Shown one piece after another: positions 11,774-22,889 of a stretch of DNA of 64,000 nt. The notes under the pieces are model-generated. The model worked only from the letters and a program-made list of their open reading frames with translations, made no database searches and was not told the origin of the DNA. This stretch comes from Phialophora verrucosa. Its lineage: Eukaryota > Ascomycota > Eurotiomycetes > Chaetothyriales > Herpotrichiellaceae. Positions within the stretch are counted from its first letter, which is position 1. Each line of letters starts with the position of its first letter. The stretch is from the NCBI GenBank assembly GCA_002099365.1, contig MSED01000011.1, positions 191,001 through 255,000 on the forward strand, written 5' to 3'. Position numbers and translations under genes: made by a program.

Positions 11774-12946
11774 CAGTACTGGGATGAGGCCGACCCGGTG
11801 TGGGCCATGATAGATGTGAAATGGAATGAGGCTATGCATATGGATTCTCGCTAATCAAGCGACAATCACCAAACTGAATGGCGTCGATCCGAACAGAGGC
11901 GAGATTGAGTTTCAGGTTGAGTTTCCGATTGAGATCCAGATTGAGATTCAGATCGAGATCCAGATCGAGATCCAGATCGAGATCCAGATTGAGATCCGGC
12001 GATCGACATGACGTGATATCGATAGATGGACTAGGAATAGCCCGGTTTCGTCCTCTCCTTGAGTTAGACACAATCAATGTACGTTTACTGAATATGCTTG
12101 CCGGCCTGACGACCGCGATCCGCCATCTCGTGACCTCCGATGCCACTGACCACGCTTGCGGCAGCCGACTCCTACACTGCGAACAGTGGATAACGGAGTA
12201 GTATGAGCATCGGCGGAGAATCGAGTCCGTGCGACAATAAGTTGTGTGCCGTCGCAACTACGATTCGCTTGTTGATCCTCCGCTTAGTCTCAGCTGTCAG
12301 GCATTGTTCAGAGACGGGATCGCAGAGAGCTTTCCTGCAGCCTAACGCTTTTGTTTCGCACAAAGCACACCACAGCCGTGTTCGGATGCCGTAAGATTGG
12401 GGGCGAACAAAGCACCGAGCCAGGGATGGTTGCGAGCAAAAGGGGAAATTTCCAACGCCCGATCCGGTGGTTTAGCAAATACCACCCTGGAATTCCAGCC
12501 AACAACATACCAGATATTCCATGGCGGGAAACGGATCTAGCATTCCATGGACGAAAACAGACCTGGCGTTTTCCACGGTCGAAGTTGGTAGCGGCCCCTT
12601 CTTCAATCATCCTGCGCTCTTGGATGACGCTTTTTGGATGACGCTTCTTGGATGGCGCTTCTTCTCGTCATTACGTTTGCTTGGTGGAAAACAAACCACT
12701 CCAGCCCTTTCATTCTTTGCTCCCAGGTGAGTGTGACGGGACGAGATGAGCAACTCCAGCTGCGGTACTCGCCCCCCAAGCCCAGATGCGGTCGAGTATT
12801 TGCTTCCATTGTCGCGTGCTTTGTCTGCGCCGCCCGTAACCGAGAGCGTCAACCTGCGACACCCCTCGACCACACCTAAGTCGCTCCTCAACAAAAGGGT
12901 CAACCTGCGCCGCTCACTCGTCGGAATCTGAAGGGACTGAAACACC
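11774..12946. other. No gene; short repeats
   Basis: No supported gene. A 12-bp repeat lies at 11928-11998 and a short triplication of TGGATGACGCTT-like units at 12624-12666. The phrase CATTCCATGG(A/C)GAAA recurs near 12520-12590. Confidence 0.5.
11928..11998. repeat. 12-bp tandem repeat (GAGATCCAGATY)n
   Basis: About six copies of GAGATCCAGATC/T, partly varied to GAGATTCAGATC. In frame on the plus strand it would encode IEIQ repeats; the surrounding frame has no other coding sign. Confidence 0.9.
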
Positions 12947-13534
12947 ATGACATCGTCTAGCCCTTCTACGGCTTCTTCACGGTCTCCCTCAGCGTCATCG
13001 TCGTCAGTGTCTCTCGAATCTCGATGCTCTTCGCGACAATCTAAGATCCGCCCACGTCGTCACGGTCCTTGAGCAACCCTCGCCAAAAATCCAGCGTCAA
13101 TTAGACATCATCTGGACGCGGGAAAAATCTGGTGCGAGAAGGGAGAAACTCACGAAGATCGCAAACGAGCGGTCGGAAAAGTTTCCCCGTCGCGGAGCCG
13201 ACCAGAGAAAAGAAGACTGGACCGAGCTCATCGTCCATACGCTCGAGGAATTGGATGCAGACGAAATCTTCGTTGTCGCAAGGGATGCTGGTATGTGATT
13301 TCGTCTCCAAATACAACTCGAGGTCAGTCCTAACGTCTTGGACTTAGAACTGGGCATCGAGCTTCGGTCCCCTCCCCGAAACCCTCCACAGCCGTCTCGA
13401 AGACTCATAAGACCGAGACGTCGAAGCCACTCCAATCGACTTCGGAAGCAACAGCAAAGACGCGTCTCTCTCCAATACCATCGCAGCCAACGCAGGCACA
13501 ACTGAAGAACCGAATCCAAGTCAGAGGCAGGTAG
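12947..13534 (+). pseudogene. Frameshifted, intron-containing gene of unknown function
   Basis: An ATG at 12947 opens a Ser-rich N-terminus (MTSSSPSTASSRSPSAS). Near 13015 the protein-like frame changes and continues from LDALRDNLRSAHVVTVLEQP through LDIIWTREKSGARREK, FPRRGADQRKEDW and LIVHTLEELDADEIFVVARD. A textbook intron follows at about 13291-13348: donor GTATGT, branch CTAAC, acceptor TTAG. Beyond it a K/T/S/P-rich stretch (SVPSPKPSTAV, then TAKTRLSPIPSQPTQAQ) runs to a TAG at 13532, again in a shifted frame. The intron shows this was a real gene; two frame disruptions suggest it is now broken. No family recognised. Confidence 0.5.
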
Positions 13535-13612
13535 GAGTTGGGCAGACCTCTTTCTGAAGGCGGACCCCATCAAGGGATGGTAGAAGATGAATCAACGTTC
13601 CGATCTGCGTCT

Positions 13613-14943
13613 CTAGCGCTCTGTGCGTGCGTTGTTGGCTTCTTGTCTCTGCTTGGCTGCTTCGTCCTTCTGCTCCGCCAACTCCGCTGCATGTTTTTGA
13701 CGGTTAGTCACATTTGCGATATATTTCTCCATCCGAAGCTTGGCCTCATCTATGATCGCGTCTCTCCACCAATGATGCCAAAGCTCGTGAAGATCCGCTG
13801 ACGTGACAGTAACAGGCCCAATACCGGCCGCAATCGTGGTAGGTACTTCGAAGAACGGAAGTGTGGTTTCGCTGTCGTTAGGATCGATAGTTTTGGAAGA
13901 AATCTGCGTAGGCTCTCCATTTTCCGGATTTCGATCCCAAACTTCCCAAAAAAGCGTATTCTTCCCGACCCATTTGACACCTTTGTACCAGACCGGCCCT
14001 TGTTCTGAATCTAATTGGAAATCGCCCTTCCGAATGTTCCTTAGTTCATCGATGTCGAGTTCCTCTGGGCTTTTGTACTCGGGGTCCTCGATAACGTCGA
14101 TCAAGACGAATCTGGAGACTTCTGATGTTCCTTTCAAGTACTGGTCTCGGAGATCGAGTAGCCTTTGGCGAGATTGGGACACACCAACTTCCACAACTGT
14201 GTGTAGCTCTGTGCCGCCAAACTCCTGCCTCCATGTGATACCCATGTCTGGCTCTTTTTTGGACCCTTCCCATTCTCCTTTGAAGTTACACAAGTCAATG
14301 TCTCGCATTATCTTGAATTTGCGGCGTAGCGTCGAATCTAATTTCTGCTTGGCGATATCGCCGAGCCATTCAATGATATCACCGTGTCTGTGGCCAGGCA
14401 TGGGTGAGAGATTGAGGATCGACGTGCGGGAGTTATATGAGACTTTGAGCCAAATCCTGCGGGTGATGTCAGTATCTAGTTAGGCAGAGACCACACAAGC
14501 AGGGCATACCGTTCTTTGTTAGACTCAAAGTCACAATCGCCGAACAGGTGGTAGTCCTCGAGCAGCTGGGACAAGGACGAGAAGGGTACTGTGAATTCGC
14601 GGGGTCGGTCTGGGAAAAGAAAATCTTGGCCGACTAGACGGTCGTGTAAATATCTTCGAACATCGTCTGCTTGGTCCAGGACCACGGGATCGTGTTGAAT
14701 GAGAGAGTCTCGTTGATCTGGCTGTGGGGACGCGTGAGGGTCGGATCGAGCTGAGGGTTGAGTGAGAATGAGAGAGTCTTGAGCTTGAGTTTGATTATGT
14801 TGTGCGGGTTGAGCGGATTGCGCGGGCGGTGGTGAATGTAAAATTCTGTGAGCGACTTGTGTCGGCCCATGGGAGGTGGATGTGGATGGTGTTGGTGTAC
14901 GTGACCGGCAGAGGTCACTACCTTGATGGTCGCAGAAAGCCAT
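13613..14943 (-). CDS. Paralogue A1: leader plus PD-(D/E)XK-like protein, two exons
   Basis: Exons are 14943-14510 and 14456-13613, with a 53-bp intron at 14457-14509 (GTATGC donor, CTAAC inside, CGCAG acceptor); the spliced protein has 425 residues. The ATG at 14943 was chosen because it begins MAF, as in A2, B2 and B3. Residues 10-90 are the shared Pro/Gln/Ser leader (SRTPTPS, HSPPPAQ, QTQAQDSL). The core has P214-D215 and, after a strand, E234-V-G-V-S, the layout of a PD-(D/E)XK site (Uma2-like); no lysine follows directly, so catalysis is unproven. Residues about 390-425 form a charged coiled-coil-like tail (AAELAEQKDEAAKQRQ). Closest relative in the window is A2, which lacks the intron. 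It carries the family promoter element at 15089-15107. Function unknown. Confidence 0.75.
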
Positions 14944-15064
14944 TGTGAATAAAGAGACTTGTCTATCGCGCGCGTGCACATAAAAAACCTCAGCCTCAGA
15001 CTTTTGAGAATATGTGGGTGTGAGCAAGTGTGAACAAAGTAAAAAGGTCGCGATGACGCATACA

Positions 15065-15107
15065 TTTTATATCCCCGCTGCACATTCAACACGGCAGGTT
15101 AAGCGAG
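15065..15107 (-). promoter_or_regulatory. Family upstream element of A1 with TATA-like box
   Basis: ACACGGCAGGTTAAGCGAG at 15089-15107 lies about 146 bp upstream of the A1 start codon, with TTTTATATCC at 15065-15074 between it and the gene. The same pair, in the same order, precedes B2 and B3. Confidence 0.7.
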
Positions 15108-15109
15108 GC

Positions 15110-16527
15110 GACGGCTGGTGCACAGGTAGATGGAAAAGATCTCTACAACAAAGAAGGAGAAGATGGAGGAGAAAAAAGGGAAAGATGTGCTGTGCCACAA
15201 AGTGCCCGTTCGTTTATCGTCAGTCAGGCTAGTCTAGACTTTTGGATCCCCGACTTTACAAAGAACTAGTAGCGACACTCTTCTCTCGTTCTCGAAGGAT
15301 CTCCCAGATCCCGTTGGATGAATCACAATAGGCAGACGGTCTGTGTCTCTATCTTGCCGGGGTGACCAGTAGCGAGGCGCTCCGTCAGAGCCGCGAAAAG
15401 CTGCATGGTCATCCTATGCCGAGATCTGTCCTTCTGGCTACTGGACCTATTGGACGACGGCCAGTCCGGGCTGAAGCGTCAAACTGCTGATTGTGGAGAG
15501 AACCAGAAGAGCTGCTTGAGACCAATTGTGACGCCGACGAGCCCAGCTGGTGGTTGTCGAATCAGTCGATGTCCAATTGGGCATGTTGTTGCAATGACTG
15601 ACCGATTGATATCAGAACACAACACCAGAGTGGCCAATATTGATCCATGGCAGGGTCTGGAACTTCTCAATCAGGCAGAAGGCATCGGCTCCTTTGACAC
15701 AACCAGCAACCAGCCACAGCGACGTCCTCAGCTACAGGTGCTTCAAGGCATTGCAACAGGGGTGCGAGTGCTGGGTTGCGTTTGGGTTGTGGTTGAGTCT
15801 GTTGGGGGTGGGTTCGTGCACTTTTGGACTTTGGAACTTTGATCTGGAATGCCTCCCTGCGAGGACATGATCATGTTCGCTCTCAGAGGCTCTGGGAGAC
15901 CGGTCAGACTGCATACTATCCAAAGGGGCGAAACGGTTGACGGGGCCCTACCGGCCTTCCCGAGCGCCATCACACCTCGCGCGCGTTCGTGGATCTTTTG
16001 TCGCACCATCATCCTGCAAGAAATAGGGCGCTATACCTTCACAGTGCGTGTTGCGAAAGCAAGAAAAGTCAATGGACCTATGCTTCCTCAGCTTCCGCTG
16101 GCCGAGAAGATGCGTAGTGCTAGTAACCGTCCCGTAGCACACTCTTCTTCGTCTGCTTCGAGAATACTTCCATGACAGACAGACCAATCGCCGAATATCT
16201 GCGCTCGACAGTGGTGAATACTCTTGCGCTCTGACCTGATCTGTTAACCATTCTCTGCCCTTCCATGAAACTCGCTAAGATGCCTCTTGCAACCGCCCTT
16301 TGGCGCAAGATCTTCTCTCACGTGGTCGCCTGCGCCCTCGCAACTGCGCCCGGCAGACGTCAGAATGCCGCAGCGCAGGCCACCACGACAACCAGCCGCG
16401 GACAGCTGTCCAGGCCCTTTGCCTCTGTTGGACGCCAAAGTGGACACCATCAGCTGAAGGTCGCCGCCCAGGTACTCATCCATTCCCACAAGGCCAGCTG
16501 CACTATCACCGAGAGACGAGCCGGTGG
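15110..16527. other. No gene recognised
   Basis: Short frames on both strands without motif or intron-exon structure. Nothing repeats clearly elsewhere in the window. Confidence 0.4.
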
Positions 16528-17194
16528 TCAACCACATCGGTAGCCCCTCGACAGTCGTTGCTCTCGCTTCGCTCGGCATGTCTCCAAGCCCCGAAAGCAG
16601 CCTGCTGCACTTCCCCGGTTTATGCCTCGTCTCGACCAAAGGGCGCTCCGCAAGTGTCCATTGTCTACATCACCCATGCCGCCGTACCTGCGTATGAGCT
16701 CGATCACCCGAGTGGCCCCCTCGAAGACGGCGGGCATGGCCGCGACAATTGCCACGACGCTTTCCAGCTTCTCGATCTCCTCCGCCTCCTTGATTATGGT
16801 CTGAATCTCGTCTAGCTCCTCATCCTCAACCGAGCGCTTGTCGACGCGCGTCTCGACCTTGTCGTCAAGCTTTGGTCAGCTGTACGGTCCTGCTTCTGAA
16901 CGACTCTATGATCTTAATTAGCTTCGCATTTGTGTTCTCGAGCACAATCAGCTGCTAGAACTTGGACTTACCCGAGGCGTCCTTTATCTGCGCGATGTTG
17001 GAGTCACGCGTGACGAAGGGCCGGCGGTCGTTCAGAAATACCTGGTGCTCGCCCACGTTCCCGATGTCAGTAGTGCCCCCCATCATGTTGCTGCTGCTGT
17101 TGGTGTACCTACTGCGCAAAGCTCGGACGGGTCGGCACCTGTCAGGAAGAGGTCCACAGTCCCTTGGGGATTGCCCAAAAAGACCAAGAATCAT
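16528..17194 (-). pseudogene. Decayed helical protein gene with intron remnants
   Basis: On the minus strand a strongly protein-like segment reads VEDEELDEIQTIIKEAEEI then KLESVVAIVAAMPAVFEGA and TRVIELIRR (about 16845-16690). Upstream comes FLNDRRPFVTRDSNIAQIK (about 17050-17000), then a plausible 64-bp intron (GTAAGT donor, GCTAATTAAG branch, CATAG acceptor), then SFRSRTVQLTK before a stop. Joining the parts needs a frame change near 16865. The long amphipathic helices resemble the N-terminal helical domains of fungal STAND/NLR-type proteins, but I see no NTPase motif, so this is only a suggestion. Confidence 0.35.
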
Positions 17195-17348
17195 GGCAAT
17201 TCGTGCCTAGATCTTGGACCTCTTAGCTTATATGTCTTGAACCAGCAGTTCATGACTGCACCACCTTTTTGGTCTTGATTTCGAGATCGTGATGATCCTT
17301 CTGTGGCACTGCTTGTGGTCTATAGCTGTGCACCAGTCCCAGTCGCCT

Positions 17349-17400
17349 CTCGCTTGATCTACCCGTGCTGAACCGCTTCGCCTCGCTTGACCTGCCGTGC
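17349..17400 (+). promoter_or_regulatory. Family upstream element of C1, two tandem copies
   Basis: CTCGCTTGATCTACCCGTGC (17349-17368) and CTCGCTTGACCTGCCGTGC (17382-17400) are the complement of the GCACGGCAGGTYAAGCGAG element. The nearer copy ends 106 bp before the C1 ATG. A TCATCGCGACTTGT-like block follows, as it does, less well kept, before A2. Confidence 0.7.
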
Positions 17401-17505
17401 TGAGTATGTACATCATCGCGACTTTGTTGACTTGTTCTCACTTCCACTCGCTCACACCACACCTACTCAAAAGCTGAGGTTTTGTGTCCCTATTGTCAAT
17501 CCGAA

Positions 17506-18858
17506 ATGTCTTTCCGCGACAAAGGGCCACGTACACCAACACCAACCAATGGACCTGTTCAGCTGGGCGCTGCCACGCAAGTCGCCCACAATTTTCCACA
17601 TTCACCACCCGCACAACCTGATCAAACTCAAGCACAAGACTCTCTCGTTCCCATTCGACCCTCGGGTCAATTCCAAACCACCTCTGACCCTCCTCATGCG
17701 TCCGCACAACCAGATCGGCCTCGAGCCTCCCTCACTCGACTCTCACCTCAATTTCATACCTCCGACCCTCAACGTGACCAGGTCGACACGACTCGAGTTC
17801 AGCGGCACATCGACAACCACAACTCTGGTCACAAAATGCAGATAATCCACAACGTCAACAAGGCAGTGTGGGAGGCTGTGAGACCACTGCTGTACAAGAT
17901 ACGACGGTACTAAAAACTCCTTTCACCGTAATGCAAAGGACATATCTTGCTAATCTCGAAGCACAGCTGGGATTATTTTCCTTTGACCGAGCAGCTTATT
18001 TTACGTATGCCCGGGCCAGTGCACGAGCTCTTCTTGAGCAACCTTTGTACGCGTATCAAAGACCAGCTATCGTCACTCAGTCATGAGCCTGGGCCAGTTG
18101 GGGATTTTTCAAGAAACATCAGAGAGATGCGGTCTACAGACATACAAGCTCTAGATTCGGAGTACGGGACACACGTTCCCGGTAGTTCCTTCCGGCACCT
18201 CAATTCGCCATTACCCACAGTGATCATTGAGGTGGCTCACTCACGGAAGGGGCCGGCACTGAGACGGCTCGCAGATGAATACATCCTCGGCTCCGATCTC
18301 GGCTTTAGGGCTTTAGTGGGAGTGGACATTGAGTATGGGAAGAGTAAAAAGGCCTCTTTCTCTGTCTGGCGGGGAGGAGAGGAGGGGCCAGAAGATGACA
18401 AGGTCTGGGTTGCCGAAACAACGGTGGCGAACCAAGTAAGCAGTCTAGCTAAAATCCACCACCTCACCGAAGCTGACATCGTATAGGTTTTCCGAAACGA
18501 GGATGGGAACCCAGCCACCACCGACAAGACCCTCGGACTACGTCTACGTCTGGAAGAGTTTGCAGATCCAAAAACATCCCAACAGTTCCGGTTCCAGGAT
18601 ATCGATAGAGACATCTTCGTGTCTTGTGAGGAGCTATGGCGGTACCTCGAGGACGCGGAAACTTTTGAGGAGTATGCGAAATCAGCGCCAAACCGAAACC
18701 CGCGACAGAAGAAGCGTCGAGCAGCACCGACACCCGAGGAGCAACTCCACAATGACGAAGAGAGGGCTTTTGCTGAGGATGAAGAACGTGCCTCCAGGCG
18801 TCAGGAACAGGAAGATCCTTCATACGACGGAACCTGCAGCCCACAAGCATGCGATTGA
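17506..18858 (+). CDS. Paralogue C1: leader plus PD-(D/E)XK-like protein, three exons
   Basis: Exons 17506-17906, 17967-18435 and 18487-18858 give 413 residues. Intron 1 (60 bp, phase 2) splits an Arg codon CG|C directly before WDYF; intron 2 (51 bp) is GTAAGC...TATAG. Both positions match the introns of C2, which confirms the model. The leader (GPRTPTPTNGPVQ, QPDQTQAQDSL) occupies residues 7-95. The core strand reads IIEVAHSRK with E222, followed by a conserved LADEYILGSD helix and VGVDIEYG strand. Where C2 has P-D, C1 has P-G (V-P-G-S-S), so the first acidic site residue is lost and the copy may be inactive. The C-terminus is acidic and basic (RQKKRRAAP; EQEDPSYDG). Nuclear localisation is possible. 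Function unknown. Confidence 0.75.
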
Positions 18859-18895
18859 TCCCTGTCGTCATCGGCAAGGTCGAAGCTGGTGCTCG

Positions 18896-19051
18896 CTAAT
18901 GACTCAATTCTGCGTCAGGGACCCGTGAGAGAAATTGAACAGGGCGGGATCGTGGGTCATGGAAGCGTTGGTCGCGCTTGACAAAGTCAGCAACGCGCTC
19001 GGCCGGGATGATATGATGGAACGGTGTTTGTTCGGGACGCGGCCATGACAT
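18896..19051 (-). CDS. Short hypothetical reading frame (51 residues), probably a fragment
   Basis: An ATG at 19051 opens MSWPRPEQTPFHHIIPAERV and runs through FVKRDQRFHDPRSRPVQF to a stop at 18896. The composition is protein-like and the frame stays open upstream of the ATG without another ATG, so this may be the last exon or a relic of a longer gene. No family is recognised. Confidence 0.25.
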   Translation of the reverse strand: MSWPRPEQTPFHHIIPAERVADFVKRDQRFHDPRSRPVQFLSRVPDAELSH

Positions 19052-19359
19052 GTTGGGAAAACGGAAGAAAGAAGGGTGTCTCGCCTTCCCAACCCTCCAA
19101 GATTCGATAGAGAAAGGGTTCCACCATATGACCTGCTGGAACGCAAGGAAATGTCTCCATAGATGCCGCAGCGAGATCAAACTACCTTGCCACCATCTCT
19201 ATCTCACACTTTTCTTTTGGAGGGCTTTCGGGCCCACGGATCTCAAGGATTGATTGGTCAATCCACGCTCGCCAGAATAATCTTTCTAGAATTCACCTGG
19301 GACGCGGTGGTGTGTTCAAAAGTATGATGCCACGAGCAGCCCAGCTCATCTCGATACAT

Positions 19360-20244
19360 TCGTTCATCGTGAACTGGGGCCGCGGCTTCAGAGCTGTTGG
19401 GTCATGGTTTCGTGCGGCGGCAGGCAGGCATGCACTGCCCGTTTTTTTTTCTTTCACGATGAAACCACTACACATTGAGAGTTCATTTCGAATATTTGTT
19501 TGCATTGCCTGCCTGCCTGCCTGCCTGTCTGTCTGTCTATGTGCCACGTGGACCCGCAAGGAAAGAAACAGTAAAGAAGCGCAGCAGCGCGGCCTTGGGC
19601 CACGAAAATGCCCCACAAACCCTTTCCAGCCCCATTCCCAATAGCAAAGCAGTCTCAAGCACCAAGCACCAAGCACAGGACCAATTACGGCAGGAGCAGG
19701 CCCTCAAGTCTGTGTGTCTATGTGCCTGCCTGCCTGCCTGCTGTGAGATTACAAGCCGTACCGAAAGAAAAGAGAAAAAGCATAACCTGTCTGTTTCCTC
19801 GCTTGGTAGGTGAGTGAGGCAGTTGAATCGAGTATGTTTGTAGGTTCGTTGCAAGTTGCCTTTCGCGTATTGTTTTTGTGGGATTGTGGAGTTTTCCATG
19901 TGTTTTTTGGTGGGATTGTGGGATTGTAGAGTTTTCAATCGCTACTGCGAGAGCGCAGGCTGGCCTGCCTGCCTGCCTGTGACTCTGCCTGTACGCGACT
20001 CTGCTTGTGTGTCTGTGTGTCTGCCTGCCCGCCTCAACAGCCTTCACCGCGTGCCTCCGTTTGCCTGACTCGCGTCGTCATCGAATGGCGTGCCTGACTG
20101 CGCGTCGTCGTCGGATGGTATGCGCGTCGTCGTCGGATGGTATGCGCGATCCGGTGATCGAGTTGGTCTTGGCGGCGGGCTTGGTGGCGGGCTTGGGCTT
20201 GGGCTTGGACTTGGGCTCCGTATCTTACTGCGTTCCCCGTTAGT
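19360..20244 (-). repeat. Duplicated 3' flank of paralogue B1
   Basis: This stretch downstream of B1 recurs, diverged, after B2 (22890-23551) and B3 (28850-29457). Shared landmarks in order are a GTGAACTGGGGC...GTTTCGT block, an AGCAAAGCAGTCTCAAGCAC block, CCTGCCTGCCTGCCTG tracts, a TATTGTTTTTGTGGGAT block, CAACAGCCTTCACCG and a GTATGCGCGATCCGGTGATC block. Near 20.10-20.22 kb the minus strand encodes a Lys/Pro then Ser/Asp-rich tail (TEPKSKPKPKPATKPAAK, then GSRIPSDDD), possibly an extra 3' exon. Confidence 0.75.
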
Positions 20245-21363
20245 TTAAGACGCTGCGAATGATGGTGAAACCCACGTTTTACCCAGTAGTAGGGAAGGTG
20301 AAGCCATCTGATAGGTATACTTAGCTCTATCGATGGCGTCCAAGAACTCTTTGAACGTAATCGTGAAAGGGTTCTCCTTATCGGCACCAAGACCAAAATC
20401 AGCCGGATAAAACTCGACTGTGCCGTCGTAGTTCTCGAATGTACCGCTGTCGTTACTGTATTCCCGTAGGATATGTGTCTCTGAGACGATTTTGTAGGTT
20501 TGGGCTGACAATTCCAGACGGTAAATTTTGATCGAGTGTTGTTTTTCAGCCCTCCCATATTTCAAGTTGATTGCAACCACTGTTCCAATATGCCCTCCAG
20601 ATGACTCAATGTACTGTTCGGCCGATTCGGATGTTAGTTTGCTGGCATTGCCAACTTCAAGCACGAGCTTGGGGTATTGAGAGCGGTTGTTGTCGAAGAT
20701 AGCAAAGTCAGGGCTTTTCTCCGCGCCATTAGAGAATTCCTGGTGTGCCTCATACAATTCGTGGATTTCTTTGGTCTGCGCGTCGTCGCCAATATGATCG
20801 CGGAAGCGTTGGAGGAGAAGGTTTGTTGTGGATTTCGCCACGGTATTGTGAAATTTTGAAGAAGGCGGCATTAGGATAGCTAACTTTTGACGATCGGGAT
20901 CGTAATCAATTCTGATGCGGTGGTATTCTTCGACGGTTGCTTCAGCGAGATCGCGAACTTGGCGCCATTCAGATAGTGTTAGGGTGTGAAATTCCGCCCA
21001 GTCTTCAACTAGAGCGATGCGTTGGCCGATCTCACGGAACCTATTGAGAACCGTGTGGATGCGGTCGCGTTGAGAGTCTTGTTGATCTGGTTGTGCGGGT
21101 GCGTGATGGAATTGAATCGAGGATCGGGTGGACGAGTCTTGGGCGGACGCGCAAGGAGGTTCGGGGGTGGTTTTGAATTGTGCTGGGGGTTGAGTGAGGA
21201 TGAGAGAGTCTTGAGCTTGAGCTGTGTGATCTGGCTGTGCTGCTTGCGCGGCTGGTGATGGTGAATGTGAAGAATTACCAGCAACTTGCGCGGACCCATT
21301 GTAGAGTGGTGTTGGTGTACGTGATCGGCGGGGGCTACTCCCTTGTCGGAAGGGCAGAGCCAT
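20245..21363 (-). CDS. Paralogue B1: leader plus PD-(D/E)XK-like protein
   Basis: Single exon of 372 residues from ATG 21363. Residues 12-95 are the shared leader (SRRSRTPTP-type start, QPDHTAQAQDSLILTQPP). Residues 125-135 carry the B signature FHTLTLSEWR. The domain runs from RIRIDYDPDR (150-158) through FHNTVA (171-176), P218-D219 and LVLEVGNASK with E236, then VVAINLKYG. This order of strands, P-D and E-V-G matches Uma2-type restriction-endonuclease-like proteins; the usual lysine is not directly after the Glu but K242 is close. Near 20300 on the minus strand a GTAAAACG donor and a CTTAAACTAACG branch followed by CGCAG suggest the true 3' end may be spliced to a downstream tail, replacing the last 12 residues. 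Confidence 0.75.
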   Translation of the reverse strand: MALPFRQGSSPRRSRTPTPLYNGSAQVAGNSSHSPSPAAQAAQPDHTAQAQDSLILTQPPAQFKTTPEPPCASAQDSSTRSSIQFHHAPAQPDQQDSQRDRIHTVLNRFREIGQRIALVEDWAEFHTLTLSEWRQVRDLAEATVEEYHRIRIDYDPDRQKLAILMPPSSKFHNTVAKSTTNLLLQRFRDHIGDDAQTKEIHELYEAHQEFSNGAEKSPDFAIFDNNRSQYPKLVLEVGNASKLTSESAEQYIESSGGHIGTVVAINLKYGRAEKQHSIKIYRLELSAQTYKIVSETHILREYSNDSGTFENYDGTVEFYPADFGLGADKENPFTITFKEFLDAIDRAKYTYQMASPSLLLGKTWVSPSFAAS

Positions 21364-21535
21364 TGTGAATAGAGAGAATTGCGTGTCGCGCGTGCGGACA
21401 AGAAAGACCTTGGCCTTTTCAGTAAGTGTGTGAGCGTGAGCGTCAGCCTCTAGATGAATGTGAGTGAAAGAGAGAGAGAGAGAGTGTGTGTGTGTATGAA
21501 CAAGGAAACAAGAGTCGCAATGTCACGATAACGCA

Positions 21536-21580
21536 CATATTTACTATTCGCTGCACACCCAGCACGGCAGGTTAAACGAG
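21536..21580 (-). promoter_or_regulatory. Family upstream element of B1
   Basis: GCACGGCAGGTTAAACGAG at 21562-21580, one base off the consensus, about 199 bp upstream of the B1 ATG. A degraded TATA-like stretch (CATATTTACTATTC) lies at 21536-21549. A (GA)n and (GT)n tract sits between element and gene. Confidence 0.65.
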
Positions 21581-21584
21581 GCCG

Positions 21585-22889
21585 CTGGTAGACCACCACA
21601 AACAGTGGCAGGCTGCCAACGAGAGGATTTCTCACCATCATCACTTCTATCGGATGGCGTCAGACACCAGCGACCCAATCAAAGGTGCACATGTAGTGTG
21701 CTGGACAAGAACATACTCATTGTTGCGGGCCGACCACCTGCAAGAATTGGGCAAGAATTGACCTCGCGAACAAATGTCCCCGGACGGGCAGCAGCCAGGT
21801 AGGATGAGACCACGCCACTCGAATAGCCAAACGCACCACTCACTGACGCCTTGTTCTTCCGGGCGTCTAAAAGAAGGGGTTGCAGCGGGCGCAAGGACCC
21901 GGCGTGCACCGGATGCCGCAGGAGACGAACCAGGAGCGACTTCAGTGCTTCTCGTCAACATTGCAGCAGCGGCTACGTCACCTGGATGGAGGCGTGCGGG
22001 ATCGGAGGCCACTCGTCTAGCAGATTATTCGAGTTCCGACATCAGCGCCTTTGACGGTAGAAGCCAAGCGAGCGGAGCTCAATCCTCTGCTCATCCCACA
22101 TACCCCCAACCGAGAACCGCAACGCTTGATACACGCACGGAATACAAGACTTCCGTCGGCGAGGAATGAAAGCTGCCGGACAACGGAGGGTTTGCCTGGA
22201 GGTGCATAACACCGGAGGTTGAGATCCAAGGGATTGAGGCTTGGTACATGATTGAAATCAAAATTCGTTACGAACGCATCCGACGCTGGTCGAATCCAGC
22301 TGAAACATCCTCTTCTGTACCATCCTGAGCTTTTCTTTTTTCCTTCTTTTTCTGCTTTTTCGTTTTCGTTTTCGTTTCTTTTCCTTTGTTCTGGTTTGGC
22401 GTCTGCGCGACGGTTGGCAGAGGGCCAGTGACAGGTGAGGGCGGGTGCGGAAGCAAAGGAAACAAAAGTCCAACGGTGGGAGTAAGAGGAGGTTTTTGGG
22501 TGACGAGACGTTGCCCGAAGCTCGCGTCGGTGTGGGCCGTCGTCGACTCTGTGCAGCACCGGACCGAGATCGCCGTCTTCTTTTGGGCCCATCGGTCGAT
22601 GGCTGACGGCGCCAGGGAAGTGAAACGCGTGCTGCACAAATCAACATACTATCTTTATTAAAAGCTATCAACTAAGGCCGTACCTGTAAGGCAGTTATGT
22701 TGGCCCAGCCTCGACCGCGACCGACTCATGGTTAGCCGCGCGAATCGCCAACACTTTCCAGTCAATCCCGCTCAACGCCACCGCCGCGAGTAGCGTCAAC
22801 ACACACAACCTTGCAGGCGGTACGTCTGGCTTGATCACGTTGCGGCTGTTATCCATATTCGTCGCCATAGGAATCATGAATCATGTTGC
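21585..22889. other. No supported gene
   Basis: Frames of 60-206 codons overlap on both strands. The 206-codon minus frame (22017-22637) begins at a TTG, contains a Lys/Glu run created by a TTTTTC-rich tract at 22320-22390 and shows no domain. I see no reliable gene. Confidence 0.4.

Noticed and set aside
22017..22637. 206-codon minus-strand frame
   Set aside because: It starts with TTG; its Lys/Glu stretch is from a pyrimidine tract and there is no domain.
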